This document shows positions 49,615-58,836 of a DNA stretch of 64,000 nt, piece after piece. The DNA comes from Streptomyces sp. NBC_00820 (GTDB lineage: Bacteria; Actinomycetota; Actinomycetes; Streptomycetales; Streptomycetaceae), in NCBI RefSeq assembly GCF_036347055.1, contig NZ_CP108882.1, forward strand, positions 7,862,001-7,926,000, given 5' to 3'. A program made the position numbers and the translations under genes. Under the pieces are notes generated by a model. The model worked only from the letters and a program-made list of their open reading frames with translations. It ran no database searches and was not told the origin of the DNA. Within the stretch, counting starts at the first letter, position 1. Each line of letters starts with the position of its first letter.

Positions 49615-51600
49615 CTACCCGTGACTGGCGTGTGCGTCTCCGAAGGGCGTGGTGACTCCGTCGTAGGAGACGCGCAGCATCATTCCCTGCTCGGCGTGGG
49701 GCAGGTTGTGGCAGTGATTCATCCAGATCCCGGGGTTGTCGGCTTTGAATGCCACCTCCCAGACCTCTCCCGCCCGCACCTCGAACGTGTCCACCCACAG
49801 GGGACTGCCGGATGAGACCGTCCCGTCCCTGGACAGGATCAGCACGGGATGGCCGTGCAGATGCCAGGGGTGAGTCTCCAGGCTTCGGTTGACGACCCTG
49901 AACCGGACGACATCGCCTTCGGCGACCATCAGGTCCGGGATCGATGGGTGCCCCAGCCCGTTGACCGCCTGCGCGTAGGCCGGCCGACCGTCGACCATGG
50001 CGGCCGCGCGGTCCAGGACGAGGGTGAAGTCCCGGTCGGCGGTGTCCGGATCGAACGGGGCGCGAGCAGGTGTTCCGTACCGCAGGAGGTCGAGCTCCGG
50101 CCAGTCGGAGGTGTCCTCGATCCGCGGCTCGCGTTCGGCGTCGTCGTCCGGGCGCAGCAACACCCCGGTGTCGCGGTCGTTGTCGAGCACCAGCGCGACG
50201 GCCGTGTCCGGCATGACGAACATCAGGTCGTAGCGCCCGCCGGCGGGCAGCCGCAGGCTCACGTCACGGACCTGCTCGGGATGGTTGAGGTCGCGGCCGT
50301 CGACGGCCGCGACCCGGAACCGGGTCCCGGCCAGCGCGAGCCGGTGCGGATCCGAATCGGTGTTGATCAGTCGCAGCCGTACCTCCGTACCGGGTGCCGC
50401 GGTGGGTGCGGTGCGCCCGTCCTGATCCCCCACGACCACGGTGCCGGCGAACGTGTGCACGGGCAGCGTGAGATCGAGCTGCTGACGGCCGCCAGAGCCT
50501 ACACCCGCCGGCTGTCCGTCTCGTGGTGTGACGACGAGCGTCCCGTACAGTCCCTTGCGCACGCCGGGATCCGATGCCTCGTGGGTGTGGTACCAGTAGG
50601 TGCCCACCTGGTCGGCGCGGAATCGGTAGACGAACTCCTCACCCGGTGTCACCGGACGCTGTGTCAGGCCCGGCACACCGTCCTCGCCGCACGGCACGTC
50701 GTAGCCGTGCCAATGCAGGGTGACCCCGTCCTCGATGTCGCTGTTGCGCAGCGTCACCTCGATCAGATCGCCCTCGGTGGCGGTGATCGCCGGGCCCGGT
50801 ACCTGGCCGTTGTACGTCCACGCGTCGATCTCACGTCCGGACGCCAGTCGCGCGGTGGCGTTCTTCGCGGTGAGCACGTACCGGCGCCTGACACCGCCGG
50901 CAGACGGACTCGCGAAGCCACGCAGATCTGCCACCGACATTGCGTGATGGGAGCTGGACGAATGAGCCGGGCCGCCTCCGGTGACGGCGGAGCCGATGGG
51001 TCGCAACAGCAGGGCGACGCCGGTGCCCCCCGCGCCCACGACACCCGCTCCGACGGCGGCGTTGACGAATCGCCGCCGGGTGAAGGCGGCATGACGATCC
51101 GTCCCCACGCGCGACCCCTCGTCCTGTGTCTCTCGTGCCACGACACGTGCGGTGAGCGCGGAGCCGGCTGACACCAGCGAGACCGTGATCAACGCAGTCG
51201 ACCAGGTGAGGGGGTACCCAGCGAGGAAGGTCACCAGGAGGCCGGCCAGGGCCGCGTAGGCGGCGGTGAACAGCGAGACGACGCAGCTTGCCGGCAGGTC
51301 CTCGCCGGCCGCCGTTCTCGCCACCCACAGCCGAGGCCCGGCGATGAGCACCGCGGCCACCCCGGCAACGCCGAGCAGCGGTAGCCCCAGCAGCACCTTT
51401 TCCGCTACGAACCACCAGCCACGGCCGGCCAGGACCGACACGGTGGCGACCCGGGCGAGCGTGACCAGGACAGCTGCGACGAGCAGCCCGAATCCGAGCT
51501 GGTGGCGCCGGAGGACCGCCGCGATGCCGGCCCCGAACCACGACACGACGCCCAGCAGGGCAACGGCATGGTCCAGGAGAATCAACTGGGCCGTAGTCAC
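49615..51600 (-). CDS. Membrane-anchored multicopper oxidase
   Basis: 661 residues. About five N-terminal membrane helices fill the first ~150 residues, then a Tat-like TRRRFVNAAVGAGVVGAGGT, then a laccase/nitrite-reductase-type body. Copper ligands: TLHWHGYDVPC, GTYWYHTHEASD, ETHPWHLHGHPVL and MNHCHNLPHAEQGMM (type 1 and trinuclear sites complete). It couples oxidation of a substrate or Cu(I) to O2 reduction outside the cell. GTG 51600 overlaps the stop of the upstream gene (GTGA), so translation is coupled. Fusion of a multi-TM domain to the oxidase is less common than a simple Tat signal. Intact. Confidence 0.92.
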   Translation of the reverse strand: MTTAQLILLDHAVALLGVVSWFGAGIAAVLRRHQLGFGLLVAAVLVTLARVATVSVLAGRGWWFVAEKVLLGLPLLGVAGVAAVLIAGPRLWVARTAAGEDLPASCVVSLFTAAYAALAGLLVTFLAGYPLTWSTALITVSLVSAGSALTARVVARETQDEGSRVGTDRHAAFTRRRFVNAAVGAGVVGAGGTGVALLLRPIGSAVTGGGPAHSSSSHHAMSVADLRGFASPSAGGVRRRYVLTAKNATARLASGREIDAWTYNGQVPGPAITATEGDLIEVTLRNSDIEDGVTLHWHGYDVPCGEDGVPGLTQRPVTPGEEFVYRFRADQVGTYWYHTHEASDPGVRKGLYGTLVVTPRDGQPAGVGSGGRQQLDLTLPVHTFAGTVVVGDQDGRTAPTAAPGTEVRLRLINTDSDPHRLALAGTRFRVAAVDGRDLNHPEQVRDVSLRLPAGGRYDLMFVMPDTAVALVLDNDRDTGVLLRPDDDAEREPRIEDTSDWPELDLLRYGTPARAPFDPDTADRDFTLVLDRAAAMVDGRPAYAQAVNGLGHPSIPDLMVAEGDVVRFRVVNRSLETHPWHLHGHPVLILSRDGTVSSGSPLWVDTFEVRAGEVWEVAFKADNPGIWMNHCHNLPHAEQGMMLRVSYDGVTTPFGDAHASHG

Positions 51601-52064
51601 TGAGCGGATCCCGGGGCGTGCCCGGCAGCTCGAGCGCCGTCATCGGCGGCCGGCGCGGCGGATCCCGAGGGGTTCGGCAGCTCTCGCGCCTCGCGGTGGA
51701 TCCTGACGGCCACAGCCATCATGATCAGCGCGTTGACCCCGTGCAGGCCGAAGACGAGTCGACCCGCGGTCGTGGAGTCGTCTGTGTCACCGCATGCCTT
51801 GGCGATGGTCGCGATCAACGGCTGAGCGATCCCCAGCCCGGCGAGCAGACCGGTCATGCCGACGAGCCGGCCGGGCATGCGGGCCAGCGCGGCGGTCAGC
51901 GTCGTCACGATCGCAAGGAGGACGATCATGTAGCCCAGCGCCCGGTGCGGCCGGAATGCCTCGTCGATGGGCGCGTTGTCGAACGCTCCGCTGCCGGCCA
52001 GGAAGAACTGCACCGCGATCGCGAGCACGAGCACTGCCGCCAGTCCGGCGATGGTTTTACGCAT
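51597..52064 (-). CDS. DUF6220 membrane protein
   Basis: 155 residues, four hydrophobic helices: TIAGLAAVLVLAIAVQFFLA, ALGYMIVLLAIVTTLTAALA, GMTGLLAGLGIAQPLIATIA, LVFGLHGVNALIMMAVAVRI. The histidines in the second and fourth helix regions (FRPHRALGY, GLHGVN) recall cytochrome b-type small membrane proteins. ATG 52064 with AGGGG upstream. First gene of an operon with the multicopper oxidase; may hold haem or serve in electron transfer (inference). Confidence 0.85.
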   Translation of the reverse strand: MRKTIAGLAAVLVLAIAVQFFLAGSGAFDNAPIDEAFRPHRALGYMIVLLAIVTTLTAALARMPGRLVGMTGLLAGLGIAQPLIATIAKACGDTDDSTTAGRLVFGLHGVNALIMMAVAVRIHREARELPNPSGSAAPAADDGARAAGHAPGSAQ

Positions 52065-52179
52065 CGAAGAGCGCCCCTCGGGTTGGTGTGGTCACGAACG
52101 TGCTTGTTTCCGTCGGCCGGTTCACGAAGAAATCGTCGCGTCGACGATCCGGAACGTCCTCCGATGGCGGATGGCTGTG

Positions 52180-52199
52180 CGTACGCAGATCTGCGTACG
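52180..52199. promoter_or_regulatory. 20-bp perfect palindrome, operator candidate
   Basis: CGTACGCAGATCTGCGTACG, fully self-complementary, between the divergent oxidase operon and response-regulator gene. Confidence 0.8.
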
Positions 52200-52353
52200 G
52201 AGTTGGCCTCTGATCGCGCTCTTCGCCGTAGAGGATCACGGGCGGACGAGCATTCGGCGTCACGCGCCCCGGCAGTATGCTCCTGGGCATGCAACGCAGA
52301 GCCAGATCGTTGGCAAGCACGCGATCCCTGGCGCCGACCGGAAGGGCGCGGCT

Positions 52354-53052
52354 ATGAACGCGGCAGGCACAGGCACATCCTCGCTCGGCAACGCTCCGAT
52401 CAAGGTTCTGCTTGCCGATGACGAGCGGCTCGTGCGATCCGGGTTCAAGGTTCTGATCGACGTCGAGGACGACATCGAGGTGGTAGGGGAGGCCACCGAC
52501 GGTGCCGAGGCCGTCGAGCGGGTCCGTACGACCCGCCCCGACGTTGTGCTCATGGACATCCGCATGCCGAAGCTCGACGGGATCCAGGCAACCCGTCAGA
52601 TCGTCAAGACGCATGGGCTTGGGCATGTCCGGGTCCTGATCCTCACCACCTACGAGACCGATGCGTACGTCTTCGAAGCACTGCAGGCCGGCGCAAGCGG
52701 TTTCATGCTCAAGGACGCGGGACCGGCCGAACTCCTCCATGCCATCCGGGTCGTCGCCGCCGGAGACGCGTTGCTCGCCCCGCGGATCACCCGACGCCTG
52801 ATCGCCCAGTTCACCGCGCAACGGGTCGCCACGCAGGCCGGCGAGGACCGGCTGGCGGTCCTGACCCAGCGCGAACGTGAAGTGCTGGCTCTGGTGGGAC
52901 AGGGCCTGAGCAACGACGAGATCGGCACTGAGCTGTGCATGAGCCCGGCCACCGCGCGTACCCATGTCAGCCACGCGATGGTGAAACTGGGTGCGCGGGA
53001 CCGCGCACAACTGGTCGTCATCGCCTATCGGACAGGGCTCGTCAGCCCTTAG
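52354..53052 (+). CDS. NarL/LuxR-type response regulator
   Basis: 232 residues. Receiver: IKVLLADDERLVRSGFKVLI (acidic pocket DD), VVLMDIRMPKLDGIQATRQI (phosphorylated Asp), VLILTTYETDAYVFEALQAG, FMLKDAGPAELL (Lys). C-terminal LuxR HTH: LTQREREVLALVGQGLSNDE, IGTELCMSPATARTHVSHAM. ATG 52354 has GGAAGGG seven bases upstream; the N-terminal open extension lacks signals. Its likely partner kinase is at 55864, separated by an MMPL gene on the other strand. Confidence 0.94.
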   Translation: MNAAGTGTSSLGNAPIKVLLADDERLVRSGFKVLIDVEDDIEVVGEATDGAEAVERVRTTRPDVVLMDIRMPKLDGIQATRQIVKTHGLGHVRVLILTTYETDAYVFEALQAGASGFMLKDAGPAELLHAIRVVAAGDALLAPRITRRLIAQFTAQRVATQAGEDRLAVLTQREREVLALVGQGLSNDEIGTELCMSPATARTHVSHAMVKLGARDRAQLVVIAYRTGLVSP

Positions 53053-53412
53053 CCGTGATCCCGCACCGTCGCGGCGGCAGTCCCGTCAGGCGGCCGGCGG
53101 CATCGCGCACCCCGGTCGTCCAGCAGCATCACAGAAAACGCCCGTCTCACGCCTCGATGGGCTCGACGGCATGCCGTGCGCTGGTCGCCGCGTAGAAGCG
53201 CATGAAGACCCATGGCATCTTCATGCCGCCGACAGCGATGCAGAAGAGCTTCGACAGGTGAACCCACGGATCCTGACCCGACAGCGGGTGGAATCCTCGC
53301 CGAACAGGGGGCCGGGGCCCAGGAGATCGAACCCGCACTGGTCCGGCTGCGCATTGGCCTGGGCGTCGTCGAGCAGCCCGAAGATGTTCATCTTGTACCA
53401 AGCGCAGGTGGG
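53053..53412. other. Unrecognised coding scraps
   Basis: Minus-strand pieces such as YKMNIFGLLDDAQANAQPDQ, CGFDLLGPGPLFGEDSTR and HLSKLFCIAVGGMKMPWVFM (different frames) look like the decayed end of one protein; no family recognised, no start. Confidence 0.4.
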
Positions 53413-53449
53413 TCGGCCTGGATCCACCTTCACGGTGGATCCAGGCCGA
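53413..53449 (-). terminator. Terminator of MMPL gene
   Basis: TCGGCCTGGATCCACC and GGTGGATCCAGGCCGA, perfect 16-bp stem, TTCAC loop, eight bases after the stop codon. Confidence 0.9.
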
Positions 53450-53456
53450 AGGAGGG

Positions 53457-55631
53457 TCAGACCTCGACCCTTCCCTCGACCTCGGCCGGGGGTGCCGAGA
53501 CCGTCTTCGGTGCCCGGCGTCCGGGCATCCACCAGTTGGCCTTGCCGAACAGTTCCATCACCGCGGGCATCAGGACCATCCGCACGACGGTGGCGTCGAT
53601 GAGCACGGCGATGGCCATGCCCACAGCCCCCTGCTTGACCCCAATGTCGGGCCCGAGTACGGAGGTCATGAAGACGGCGATCATGATGGCGGCCGCGGCC
53701 GTGATGACCCTGGCGGTCCGTGCCAGACCGTGGGTGACAGACGCCCGGGTGTCGCCGGTTCGCTCGTACTCCTCACGGATCCGTGCGATCAGGAATACCT
53801 GGTAGTCCATCGACAGGCCGAAGAGGACCGGGAACATCGTCATCGGCACCCAGCTCGTGACCGGCATCGGGGTGGGGAAACCGAAGGCCGTGCCGAGCCA
53901 TCCCCACTGCACGATCGCGACCACCACACCAAAGGCGGCACCGATCGAGAGCGCGTTCATCACCGCGGCCTGCAGGGCGATCGTGGCCGACCGGACCAAC
54001 GCGAGCATCAGCACCATGGACAGCGCGATGACGACCCCGATCATCAGCGGCAGACGTTCGGCGGATTCCTCGGAGACATCGATGGTGCTGGCGTTCGGTC
54101 CGCCGATGAGGACCGATTCACCACCGGGCCTCTCGGGCAGCACATCGTCGCGGAGCCTGTGCACCAGGTCCGCGGTCGCTTCGTCCTGGAATCCGGTCGT
54201 GGGGAAGGCCGTGAAGGTGGCGGCCTTCCCGTCCTCGCTGACCTGGGGCGGCGTGGCCCGGGCGATGCCCTCGGTCTTGCTGACCGCTGCGACAACAGGA
54301 CTCAGATCGGCGTCCGCGGAGTGGACCTCAGTGGCAAAGATCAGGGGTGCTCCGAAGCCCGGACCGAAGCCCTCGGAGAGGATCTTGTAGGAGACGTAGC
54401 TGCTCCGGTCACGGGGCTGGACACTGGCATCGGGCTGGCTCAGCCGCATGTCCAGCATGGGGGCGGCCAGCACCAGCAGGAACCCGCCGGCGAGGATCGC
54501 AGAGATCAACGGCCTGCGCTGCACCACGCCGGCCCAACGCTCGGCGGGGGTACGACGCTGGGACTGGGCATCGACCGGCTGGTTCCGGCGCGACGCACGA
54601 CGAGGCAGGCGCAGCGAGTTGATCTTGTAGCCGATGAACCCCAGGAACGCCGGCAGCAGGGTCACCGCGGCGATCATCGTCACCAGCACCGCGATGGACG
54701 TGGCGATGGCCACCCCGGTCATCAGCCGCTGTCCCATGACGATCAGACCCAGCAACGCGATCACGACGGTCAGGCCGGCGAACAGTACCGCGCGACCGGC
54801 GGTGGTGATGGCCGTGACGGTTGCGGTCTCGGGGTCATCGCCGTCTCGCAGGCCGTCCTTGTAGCGGGTCACGATGAACAGGGCGTAGTCGATGCCCACA
54901 CCGAGCCCGATCATCGCGCCGAAGATCACAGTGAAGTCCGGCGCGGGGACCACGTGCCCCACCAGCTTGATCAACGCGAGGCCGGCCGTGAGTGCCAGCA
55001 CGGCGGTCACGATCGGCAGGCCCATCGCCACCAGCGACCCGAAGGCGATGAACAAGATCACCGCCGCCGCCAGGATGCCCACACTTTCGGCAGGACCCTG
55101 TGGCGGGGTCTCGGCCTTTTCTGCCATGTACCCGCCGAGTCCGAGGGTGACGCTGTCGTCGGAGGCGTCCTTGACCACGTCCACCAAGGGCTTGACCTCG
55201 CTCTTCTCCACCTCCTTGTCGGTCAGCGGGATGGTCATACGGGCGATACGGCGATCCCTCGTCACCAGGCTCTCGTCCTGATACGGCGAGACCACCGGTC
55301 CGGTGACGGACGAGTCGGAGATGTCGGCGATGACCTTCTCGATCTTCTGCCGGGCGGCAGGATCGTCAATTCCCTTGTCAGCCTTGATCGCGAGGGTCAG
55401 CGTGTCCCCTGACCGTTCGGGAAAGTGCTTCTCAATCAGCTCCTGCGCCCTGGCCGACCCGGAGTCACCGCCGGAGAAGTCGTCGTCGGAGGCGGCGCCG
55501 AAGTTGAAGCCGACGAACGCCACGACGATCACACCGACGAGCCAGGTCAGGAGGACCAGGCGGCGGCGGCGGAAACAGAAGCGACCCAGTCCCGCCAGAG
55601 TTCCATCCGTACGTGGAGACTCGGTTGTCAT
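53457..55631 (-). CDS. MMPL-family RND exporter
   Basis: About 724 residues, two repeats of one helix, a large extracellular domain and five helices. RRRLVLLTWLVGVIVVAFVG (TM1), GAMIGLGVGIDYALFIVTRY (the D-Y pair of MmpL proteins for proton relay), GLTVVIALLGLIVMGQRLMT, then the second half with MFPVLFGLSMDYQVFLIARI (second D-Y). Exports lipids, antibiotics or pigments with the proton gradient. ATG 55631 is used because GAGGAG lies six bases upstream; an ATG three bases earlier is too close. Flanked by a response regulator and a histidine kinase, its probable controllers. Confidence 0.94.
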   Translation of the reverse strand: MTTESPRTDGTLAGLGRFCFRRRRLVLLTWLVGVIVVAFVGFNFGAASDDDFSGGDSGSARAQELIEKHFPERSGDTLTLAIKADKGIDDPAARQKIEKVIADISDSSVTGPVVSPYQDESLVTRDRRIARMTIPLTDKEVEKSEVKPLVDVVKDASDDSVTLGLGGYMAEKAETPPQGPAESVGILAAAVILFIAFGSLVAMGLPIVTAVLALTAGLALIKLVGHVVPAPDFTVIFGAMIGLGVGIDYALFIVTRYKDGLRDGDDPETATVTAITTAGRAVLFAGLTVVIALLGLIVMGQRLMTGVAIATSIAVLVTMIAAVTLLPAFLGFIGYKINSLRLPRRASRRNQPVDAQSQRRTPAERWAGVVQRRPLISAILAGGFLLVLAAPMLDMRLSQPDASVQPRDRSSYVSYKILSEGFGPGFGAPLIFATEVHSADADLSPVVAAVSKTEGIARATPPQVSEDGKAATFTAFPTTGFQDEATADLVHRLRDDVLPERPGGESVLIGGPNASTIDVSEESAERLPLMIGVVIALSMVLMLALVRSATIALQAAVMNALSIGAAFGVVVAIVQWGWLGTAFGFPTPMPVTSWVPMTMFPVLFGLSMDYQVFLIARIREEYERTGDTRASVTHGLARTARVITAAAAIMIAVFMTSVLGPDIGVKQGAVGMAIAVLIDATVVRMVLMPAVMELFGKANWWMPGRRAPKTVSAPPAEVEGRVEV

Positions 55632-55863
55632 CATCTGCTCCTCAGTGGTCGAGCCTTGCGGCATGGCTCGTTTCTCGATATGGGGGAGGTTGATCGGTCA
55701 CAACGGCGATCGTCCCGTCCGCAAGGCGGCCCCGCCTCTGACGACGGATGGTGATGTCTACGCAATCGGGCGTAACCCGCGGTGCCCCGCTGCGCCTGGC
55801 GACGTAGCAAGTCGCGCGTGTGAGCGGAGCGTTGTCCGTGGACCCGAACAGTAGGATCACGGT

Positions 55864-57102
55864 ATGAAACTCCGCCCCGGGTGGTTTTTTCAGCGGGTGC
55901 TGACCCAAGACGTGCTGCTCGCGCTCTTCGTCACCGTGATGCAGGTGCAAGGAACGGTCGCCCTCGCCGCCGCCAGGGCGACAGAACAGCGTTCGCTCGC
56001 CGACTTCGGATACCTCGGATACGCGCTGCTGGTGGTGGGTGGCCTGGTCGTGGCCGTCCGCCGCGTGTGGCCCGTTCTGGTGTTCGTCACCGCCGCAGCC
56101 GCCAGCTTGGTGTATTACGCCCTCGAGTTCCCGGACGGCTACGGCTGGCTCGGACTCATGATCGCCCTGTACACCGTCGCCGCCTACGGTGACGGGCGCC
56201 GGTCATTGGCGATCGCCGGCGTGGGCACCACGGTCCTGGCCACCGGGTGGCTGTTCGCATCCGCCGACGTGGAGCCGCGCGAGGCCATCGGCTGGGTGTT
56301 CTTCCGCATCGGTGTGACGGTCATGAGCACGACTCTCGGCGAGTCCGTCCGGTCCCGGCGGGTCATCGCGGCCGACGCTCAAGAGCGTGCGGAGCTGGCG
56401 GAACGGACCCGCGAGGAAGAAGCACGCGCGCGGGTCGATGCCGAACGGCTCCGGATTGCGCGCGAGGTCCACGACACCGTCGCTCACGCCATAGCGATCA
56501 TCAACGTACAGTCCGGGGTCACCGCCCACGTGCTCGACAAGCGACCGGAACAGGCACGCGAAGCGTTGCAGACCATCGAGCAGACAAGTTCCCGGACGCT
56601 GCAGGAGATGCGAGCCATCCTCGGCGTTCTCCGTGGCGACAACGACGACCCCGTGCCGCACGCCAGCCTGGAACAGATCGACGACCTCACCGCCGAGGCA
56701 CGCGCCGCCGGACTGGACGTCACGCTCGAAGTGGACTCGCCCGCAGCACCGTTGCCGAGCGCGGTGGACAGTGCCGCCTACCGGATTCTTCAGGAGTCGA
56801 TCACCAACATCATTCGGCACACCGGCCCGACTCGGGTGACGATCGCGGTGAGCCCAGGGCTCGATCATCTGGAGATCCGCGTCACCGACCAGGGCCGCGC
56901 CGGTTCCCATGACGCCCCCGTGCGTCGGCCGTCCGGCAACGGCATGGGCACAGGCATGCGGGACAAGCCCGGCCGCGGGGTCCTGGGCATGCGCGAGCGC
57001 TGTCAACTGCTCGGCGGAGATTTCAACGCCGAGCCGACTCCGGGCGGGGGGTTCGAGGTCAAGGCACGGCTGCCCCTCGCGCCGACCAGGTCGCGCCTTT
57101 GA
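55864..57102 (+). CDS. Histidine kinase, HisKA_3 (NarX/DesK type)
   Basis: 412 residues. About five membrane helices (VLTQDVLLALFVTVMQVQGT, GYALLVVGGLVVAVRRVWPV, LGLMIALYTVAAYGDGRRSL), a coiled coil of Glu/Arg, dimerisation helix ERLRIAREVHDTVAHAIAII with phospho-His in E-V-H-D, and an HATPase with SAAYRILQESITNIIRHTGP (N box) and GRGVLGMRERCQLLGGDFNA (G box). A TAGGAT (55852-55857) six bases before ATG 55864 and no RBS suggest a leaderless mRNA. Probable partner of the regulator at 52354. Confidence 0.94.
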   Translation: MKLRPGWFFQRVLTQDVLLALFVTVMQVQGTVALAAARATEQRSLADFGYLGYALLVVGGLVVAVRRVWPVLVFVTAAAASLVYYALEFPDGYGWLGLMIALYTVAAYGDGRRSLAIAGVGTTVLATGWLFASADVEPREAIGWVFFRIGVTVMSTTLGESVRSRRVIAADAQERAELAERTREEEARARVDAERLRIAREVHDTVAHAIAIINVQSGVTAHVLDKRPEQAREALQTIEQTSSRTLQEMRAILGVLRGDNDDPVPHASLEQIDDLTAEARAAGLDVTLEVDSPAAPLPSAVDSAAYRILQESITNIIRHTGPTRVTIAVSPGLDHLEIRVTDQGRAGSHDAPVRRPSGNGMGTGMRDKPGRGVLGMRERCQLLGGDFNAEPTPGGGFEVKARLPLAPTRSRL

Positions 57103-57364
57103 ACACAGCGTCCCGCAGCCATTTCAACGGGCATCATGGCGAGCAACACCCGCCCCAGCTCCAACGTGAGTAGCTGGCGGACGCCGCAGAAGGAGAAGAC
57201 GCTGTGGATGTTTATTGCGCAGCGCCGTCCCGGGAGGACACGGCACATCCGGCGCCCGCGAAGCCGACCACGGCAGCCCCGGCCGGTCGAAAGAGCCCCA
57301 GCGGCTTCTCCTTCGAGGGGTCGGAGCGCGGAGCACGCTCATGGCGGAGCTGAGCGTTCCTAAG

Positions 57365-58444
57365 TCCTGTCTGGAGTCCGGATCATCACTGCGGTGCGAT
57401 GCTGCGGAGCCAGAGCATCGCCCCGCACAGATGTAGTCCGGCCCCGTAGCTTTCCGGGGTCTTGTCGAAGCGGAACGCGATGCCGCGCCAGTTCCGCGGC
57501 CGGTTGATGCACCGCTCCACGGTGTTGCGCTCCTTGTACAGCTGCGCGTCGTGGCCGACCGGTCGACCTCCCTTTGAGCCGCGCTTCTTGCGGTTGGCGG
57601 CCTGGTCCACCTTCTCCGGTATCACCGCGCGGATCCCGCGTCGCCGCAGGTAGCGGCGGTTACGGCGGGAGGAGTACGCCTTGTCGCCGGCCACCGCGTC
57701 CGGCCGGGTCCGGGGACGCCCGATCGGCCCGTGCACCTTCACTCGCTCCAGGACCGGAACGAACTGCGGGCTGTCGCCGGCCTGTCCGGGCGTGAGGACG
57801 AACGCTAGCGGGCGGCAGCGCCGGTCGGCCGCAAGATGGATCTTGCTGGTCAGCCCGCCCCGGGAACGCCCCAGTTCAGCGGCCTTCAGGCGGGTCCGGT
57901 GCCGCCGGCGGAGGCTTCGCCGCGCGGCGCTCGGGTCATCCTCTGCCTGACCGTCCTGCGGCTCTTGTCCCTCCGCGGCACCCCCTTTTCGGACTCGAAG
58001 GCCGCTTCCAGGGCGGCCAGCTGGTCGGGGTCCAGGGCCATCCCGGCGGCGTGATGGTGAGCCCGGGCTGTCGCCGAGTCCACGCTGACCAGGCCCAGGT
58101 CCACCTGGCCACGCGCGGCAGCCTCGGCGATCAGCGCCTCCATCAGGCGTTGGAAGACCCCCTGCGTCGCCCATATCCGGAAGCGGTCATACGCGCTCTG
58201 CCAGGGCCCGAACTCATCCGGCAGGTCACGCCAGGGGCTACCCGTCCGGAACCGCCACATCACCGCGTTGAAGTGTTTACGCAGATCAGGGATGGGACCG
58301 ACCGCAGCGATCGGGAGATGGGGCTCGATCAGTGCCCACTGGATGTCGGTGAGATCGCCTCGCGCCATGGCTGACGGCTTATCAAGAACCAACCTCATCG
58401 CGCAGGCGATCTACCGAACTCGTAATCCGGACTCCAGACAGGAC
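57365..58444 (-). mobile_element. IS5-family (IS427-like) element, complete
   Basis: Perfect 19-bp inverted repeats TCCTGTCTGGAGTCCGGAT at 57365-57383 and 58426-58444 enclose 1080 bp with a two-frame transposase. CCTA occurs just outside both ends, but an exact target duplication could not be fixed. Confidence 0.93.
57386..58368 (-). CDS. IS5-family transposase, expressed by -1 frameshift
   Basis: Frame 1 from ATG 58368: MARGDLTDIQWALIEPHLPI, RFRTGSPWRDLPDEFGPWQS, DLGLVSVDSATARAHHHAAG (first Asp). Frame 2 continues RLKAAELGRSRGGLTSKIHL, DAVAGDKAYSSRRNRRYLRR (second Asp), KERNTVERCINRPRNWRGIA (Glu). The frames meet at GAAAAGGGGG (57990-57981); slipping back one base there gives an unbroken protein of about 327 residues. 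IS5-type elements are known to use such slippage, and all three catalytic residues are kept, so it is probably active. Confidence 0.9.
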
Positions 58445-58836
58445 CTAGACGGGCTGATGGAACTCGGCGGCTTCGTAGTGGGGCGTGGGTCGAGAACGCT
58501 CTGTCTCAAGCCGCCAGGGACGGGTTCGGGAAATGTCTTGACGCTCGTTCGACGCTGTTTCTGACGGCGCGTAAGGTGGTCGTCCTGGATCAGCTGGCGT
58601 GGGTCAATCGACTTGTCGGGCTTGACCCGTCGAGCAGCGCGTCGGCCTCGAAGTTTGCCAGTGCCGGCGAGGCGGAGGATTCACCGATGGCCGGTGGTGA
58701 CGAGCTGTCCGGCTGTGGTCAGCAGGCGAGCCGCAGTCGGCGGACTCCCAGAGTGGTGGCGATGTGTGAGGACGGATTTCCTGGTGCCGGTCTCGCTGAG
58801 TGCGGGGCAGGGGCCATGGACCTGTCCGGCGGCTGG
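58445..58836. other. No gene; TTGACGCTC motif
   Basis: Contains TCTTGACGCTCGTTCGACGC near 58538, matching the end block of the long repeats at 49.1 and 63.5 kb. No supported frame before the hydrolase gene. Confidence 0.5.

Noticed and set aside
53730..55412. 560-codon + frame opposite the MMPL gene
   Set aside because: Antisense shadow with His/Asp/Gly-rich composition and no start signal.
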